Assembly: GCA_018374355.1 (NCBI GenBank)
Contig: JAHAFI010000009.1
Span: forward strand, 1-64,000
DNA length: 64,000 bases
Source of the DNA: Clostridiales bacterium
Lineage (GTDB): Bacteria; Bacillota; Clostridia; Lachnospirales; Lachnospiraceae
Reading direction: 5' to 3'
Shown here: positions 61,404 through 64,000 of the stretch, piece by piece
How positions within the stretch are numbered: position 1 is the stretch's first letter
Layout: each line of letters opens with the position of its first letter
Notes under the pieces: model-generated
The model's database searches: none
What the model was told of the DNA's origin: nothing
Seen by the model: the letters and a program-made list of their open reading frames with translations, nothing else
Position numbers and translations under genes: made by a program

Positions 61404-62471
61404 TCAACGCATCATTCCAAGCTTCTTCTGCAGCATATCAGGATTGGAAGCATACAAAAGAGCGTTCTCCTTTGAAATCCGCCCAGACTGATAGAGCTGA
61501 AGCAGGCTCTGGTCCATGGAAATCATGCCGTTTTGTCCGGCGAGGGACAGAAGGCCGTCGATCTGCGGGGTCTTGTGATCGCGGATCATATTGCGGACGG
61601 CGGGTGTGACGGTCATGATCTCAAATGCAGCGGCCATGGTTCCGTCCAGAGCAGGAATGAGCTGCTGGGAGACAACAGCCTGAAGAATCATGGAAAGCTG
61701 GACGGCAATCTGGTGCTGCTGACTGGGCGGAAATACATCGATGATTCGGTCGATGGTATTTGCAGCCCCGATGGTGTGGAGAGTGGAAATAATCAAATGT
61801 CCGGTCTCCGCAGCAGTCATGGCCACATTAGTTGTCTCATAGTCCCGCATTTCTCCGAGGAGGATGACATCCGGGCTTTGACGGAGAGCGGCGCGCAGGG
61901 CGGCTACATAGCTTTCCGTATCAAGATTAATTTCCCGCTGACTTACGATACTCTTTTTATGGGAGTGAAGAAATTCCAGCGGGTCTTCCAGTGTAATGAT
62001 ATGGCGTTCGTAGGCAGAGTTAATATAATCCACCATACAAGCCAGCGTTGTAGACTTTCCGTTTCCGGCGGGCCCGGTGACAAGAACAAGTCCTTTGTTC
62101 AGATCACCGAATTGAATGACCTGATCGGGAATTCCCAGCTCCCGTGGATGGGGGAGGGAGAATGTGATCACACGGATGACGGCGGCCAGAGAACCTCTCT
62201 GACGGAAAGCATTTACCCGGTAACGGGAGACACCCGGCAGTGCAAAGGAAAAATCATCATCTCCGGAGGAGAGCAGCAGCGATTCATCCCGGCCCCTTGC
62301 AAGCTCGTAAATCTGTTTGACCAGAGCAGCCGTTTGATCCGGCAGAAGCTTTGTATCGCCAAAATGTTTCAGGGAACCGTTGATCCGGTAAGAGAGCGGA
62401 AGTCCGGCTACGATAAAAATATCAGATGCACCGTCTTGCGATGCTTTTTGCAGAATTTCTTTTACATCCAT
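61404..62471 (-). CDS. pilT: type IV pilus retraction ATPase PilT
   Basis: About 355 residues. The N-terminal domain (DGASDIFIVAGLPLSYRING) and the RecA-like core are typical: Walker A GPAGNGKST (133-141), Asp box HIITLEDPLEFLH, Walker B LLGEMRDYET and His box HLIISTLHTIGA. PilT hexamers depolymerise the pilus for twitching motility. ATG at 62471 follows AAAGGTGATATTT; a GTG at 62480 lies in the RBS. Last gene of the minus-strand pilus cluster and the neighbour of a c-di-GMP signalling island, a known regulator of clostridial type IV pili. Confidence 0.93.
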   Translation of the reverse strand: MDVKEILQKASQDGASDIFIVAGLPLSYRINGSLKHFGDTKLLPDQTAALVKQIYELARGRDESLLLSSGDDDFSFALPGVSRYRVNAFRQRGSLAAVIRVITFSLPHPRELGIPDQVIQFGDLNKGLVLVTGPAGNGKSTTLACMVDYINSAYERHIITLEDPLEFLHSHKKSIVSQREINLDTESYVAALRAALRQSPDVILLGEMRDYETTNVAMTAAETGHLIISTLHTIGAANTIDRIIDVFPPSQQHQIAVQLSMILQAVVSQQLIPALDGTMAAAFEIMTVTPAVRNMIRDHKTPQIDGLLSLAGQNGMISMDQSLLQLYQSGRISKENALLYASNPDMLQKKLGMMR

Positions 62472-62506
62472 AAATATCACCTTTCCAATCTGCGGTATAT
62501 GCAGTA

Positions 62507-62980
62507 TTATTCCATCAAATTAAACGTAGTATCTCCGTCCCATTCTACGGTGCTGACAGCAAGCCAGCGGGTGACGGTATAAGAAAAACAGTTTTCGTCC
62601 TTGAGAGGATGAAGCACAAGTTCCACTTCCAGCTCCTGTGTGTCATCGATCGGTACTGTGTAATGGAGTGTATCAGGAGAAGAAAATGATACCCCGATAA
62701 GTTCCGGCGATTCGCGCAGAGCATCATTCAGGGACTCAACCAGAGCCTCTTCATCGGAAGCGGAGGCCAGCACTTCATCGATCGCTGCAAGCTTCCGTTC
62801 AGCCTGAGAGGAAGCTTCATACCAAGCGGCAGTGCGGTCGGCAATCTTGCGTACATACTGATAATCCCGGTTCGCTCCGGCAAGAGAAAGCACACCGAAG
62901 GATGAAAAACAGAGAATGATAAAAATCACAAGCATAGAGGCAGAGCCTATATTTGCAACCGGATAATTTTTTTTATTCAT
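62507..62980 (-). CDS. pilus-cluster membrane protein, hypothetical
   Basis: About 157 residues with one N-terminal transmembrane helix (GSASMLVIFIILCFSSFGVL) and an extracytoplasmic alpha/beta domain. It has no classic prepilin peptidase site. The ATG at 62980 follows GGAGGAGCTGACT and overlaps the upstream gene by 8 bp, so it is part of the pilus operon. It is probably an assembly or minor structural component; family not recognised. Confidence 0.7.
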   Translation of the reverse strand: MNKKNYPVANIGSASMLVIFIILCFSSFGVLSLAGANRDYQYVRKIADRTAAWYEASSQAERKLAAIDEVLASASDEEALVESLNDALRESPELIGVSFSSPDTLHYTVPIDDTQELEVELVLHPLKDENCFSYTVTRWLAVSTVEWDGDTTFNLME

Positions 62981-63401
62981 AGTCAGCTCCTCCGTTTGAA
63001 CGATTGTCACGGGGCGGTACATAGGTGTCTGCGGTCACACTGTAGATGACTTCGTCTGTCTCTATCTTTTTGAATGCGATAAAGTAAGAATACACGCTGC
63101 CATCAGCAGACATATCTGTGGTCAGCTCATATACAGCCTCTTCCTGCTCACAAGAATTAAAATCCTTTCCATAGTACATCGGCTGAAGTAAATCAGAAAT
63201 CTCAGAAGCACCATAAACCACTTCCTCAGCCTTCGAAGAAACCAAATTAACCGCCTCGCTCAACTCATCTGCCTGACTGCTGAGCTGATACGATTTCGCA
63301 AAAAACCGCATACAGACAGTACCCGCGAGAGAAAAAAACAAAACGGCGATCAGAAGCTCCATTAACAAAATACTGGATCGGTGCAGTTGACGTTTTTTCA
63401 T
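62973..63401 (-). CDS. minor pilin-like protein (type II secretion/type IV pilin fold)
   Basis: 142 residues. The N-terminus MKKRQLHRSSILLMELLIAV has a short basic leader and a hydrophobic helix with a Glu (LLMELLIAVLFFSL) like the E5 region of prepilins, although the Gly before the cleavage site is replaced. The rest is a small globular domain (VYSYFIAFKKIETDEVIYSV). It overlaps both neighbours by 4-8 bp. Probably a pseudopilin or minor pilin of the cluster. Confidence 0.7.
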   Translation of the reverse strand: MKKRQLHRSSILLMELLIAVLFFSLAGTVCMRFFAKSYQLSSQADELSEAVNLVSSKAEEVVYGASEISDLLQPMYYGKDFNSCEQEEAVYELTTDMSADGSVYSYFIAFKKIETDEVIYSVTADTYVPPRDNRSNGGADYE

Positions 63402-63898
63402 GGCGTATCCTCCCCGTCATGGCTTCGCGAGCCGATCGTGATGGAATCGCTGAGACCGGATGAACTCACCGCAGTAAAAGTGAAAAGGCCATCGGATAGC
63501 TGTTCCATGGAAAAAGAAGAAATCTCGATGATATCCTTTCCGTTTTCCGGCAGGGGTTCCACGCCGTCTTTTATGAACAATTCTTTCAGCATTCCTTCAT
63601 ATTCGTAGATATAAGTAACATAAACCGCATCATTAATCTCCTGTTTCAAAACAAGACTGTCCCTGTCGCCGAGAGAGCCGATGGAAATCATACCCTCGGC
63701 ATCATTCTGCCGTATTTTCTCGGTAATATAAGAGAGAGAAATACGTGTCTGGCTGCGTTCCTGTGAACGGCTGGTGTTAGACCTGTAAATATCGGCCGCG
63801 ATCAAAATGACAGCCAGAGCAGAAACGGCGAATACGAAAAATAATGCTATGGGAAAAATGAGATCAATCGCATGTTTCCTTTGAGTTCGATATTTCAT
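63398..63898 (-). CDS. DUF4860-type pilus-cluster protein
   Basis: 166 residues with one N-terminal helix (AIDLIFPIALFFVFAVSALA) preceded by basic residues, then a globular extracytoplasmic domain. The HAIDLIFPIALFFVF start resembles the DUF4860 family found in Firmicute pilus and secretion clusters (recalled, not searched). ATGA overlap with the next gene (63398-63401) shows coupling. SD AGGTGATCGCTT. Confidence 0.7.
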   Translation of the reverse strand: MKYRTQRKHAIDLIFPIALFFVFAVSALAVILIAADIYRSNTSRSQERSQTRISLSYITEKIRQNDAEGMISIGSLGDRDSLVLKQEINDAVYVTYIYEYEGMLKELFIKDGVEPLPENGKDIIEISSFSMEQLSDGLFTFTAVSSSGLSDSITIGSRSHDGEDTP

Positions 63899-63904
63899 AA
63901 GCGA

Positions 63905-64000
63905 TCACCTGCTTCTTTTAATAATCGTGATATCAGGCATAATATTCTGCCCTAAAACCTCATAGCCGACAAAATACCTGTCCTCATCATAATAAAGACC
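63905..64000 (-). CDS. pilus-cluster protein, 3' end only
   Basis: The last 31 codons of a gene that runs off the right edge, ending NIMPDITIIKRSR with a TGA at 63905-63907, 7 bp before the DUF4860-type gene. Probably another pilus component by position; nothing more can be said. Confidence 0.6.
   Translation of the reverse strand, partial: GLYYDEDRYFVGYEVLGQNIMPDITIIKRSR

Overview
The window looks like a chromosomal segment of a spore-forming, gut-type member of the Lachnospiraceae (Clostridia, Bacillota), Blautia-like. This is inferred from moderate GC, strong AGGAGG-type ribosome binding sites, YesM/YesN two-component systems, sugar ABC importers without their own ATPase, SpoIID and SpoIIQ-like genes and a Gram-positive type IV pilus cluster. 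No rRNA, tRNA, CRISPR array or known riboswitch was seen.

Layout. 1-3.4 kb: an L-rhamnose mutarotase, a KtrB/KtrA potassium uptake pair and a ZIP metal transporter. 3.6-13.1 kb: a long sugar operon (lipoprotein, two permeases, two Gfo/Idh oxidoreductases, NagA, NagB, a DHDPS/NanA-family aldolase and a GH109-like NAD-dependent enzyme), followed by a convergent YesN/YesM pair that probably controls it. 15.8-16.9 kb: an unusual non-coding region with a G10 tract, four inverted repeats of identical geometry (TTGGAC.. - 22 nt - ..GTCCAA), a palindrome beside a consensus promoter, a 28-codon leader ORF and an intrinsic terminator, leading into a heterodimeric ABC exporter (16.9-20.6 kb). 20.6-30.4 kb: a GH127-type hydrolase, a YesN regulator whose YesM partner survives only as a 3' fragment, an ABC importer, an OPA-family MFS transporter, a TIM-barrel sugar isomerase and a rhamnosidase/permease chimeric relic. 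30.5-37.2 kb: an AlbA_2-type regulator, a domain-permuted GH3 beta-glucosidase, a URO-D-like protein and a GH172 (DUF2961) protein.

37.5-44.1 kb: MoxR ATPase, DUF58, transglutaminase, SpoIID and degenerate SpoIIQ-like genes. 44.4-50.2 kb: a Zn/Cd-type P-ATPase with a His/Cys repeat linker behind an SmtB-like operator, a GIY-YIG protein, hemolysin III, a Nudix hydrolase, and internally deleted Rpn-type and ISAs1 transposase relics. 50.3-59.6 kb: a signalling island (HD-GYP regulator, Hpt protein, PAS hybrid kinase, degenerate GGDEF-EAL protein, PAS-GGDEF cyclase). 59.8-61.2 kb: a RloA-like AAA ATPase. 61.4-64 kb: part of a type IV pilus cluster with PilT on the minus strand, continuing off the right edge.

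The most notable unexplained structures are: (i) a miniature transposable element, two copies of 144 bp and one 60-bp deletion derivative, each flanked by its own perfect 8-bp target duplication and each inserted 30-38 bp upstream of a start codon; (ii) the four constant-geometry inverted repeats at 16123-16378; and (iii) the leader-ORF/attenuator in front of the ABC exporter. Start codons were reassigned in many genes on the position of the Shine-Dalgarno sequence.
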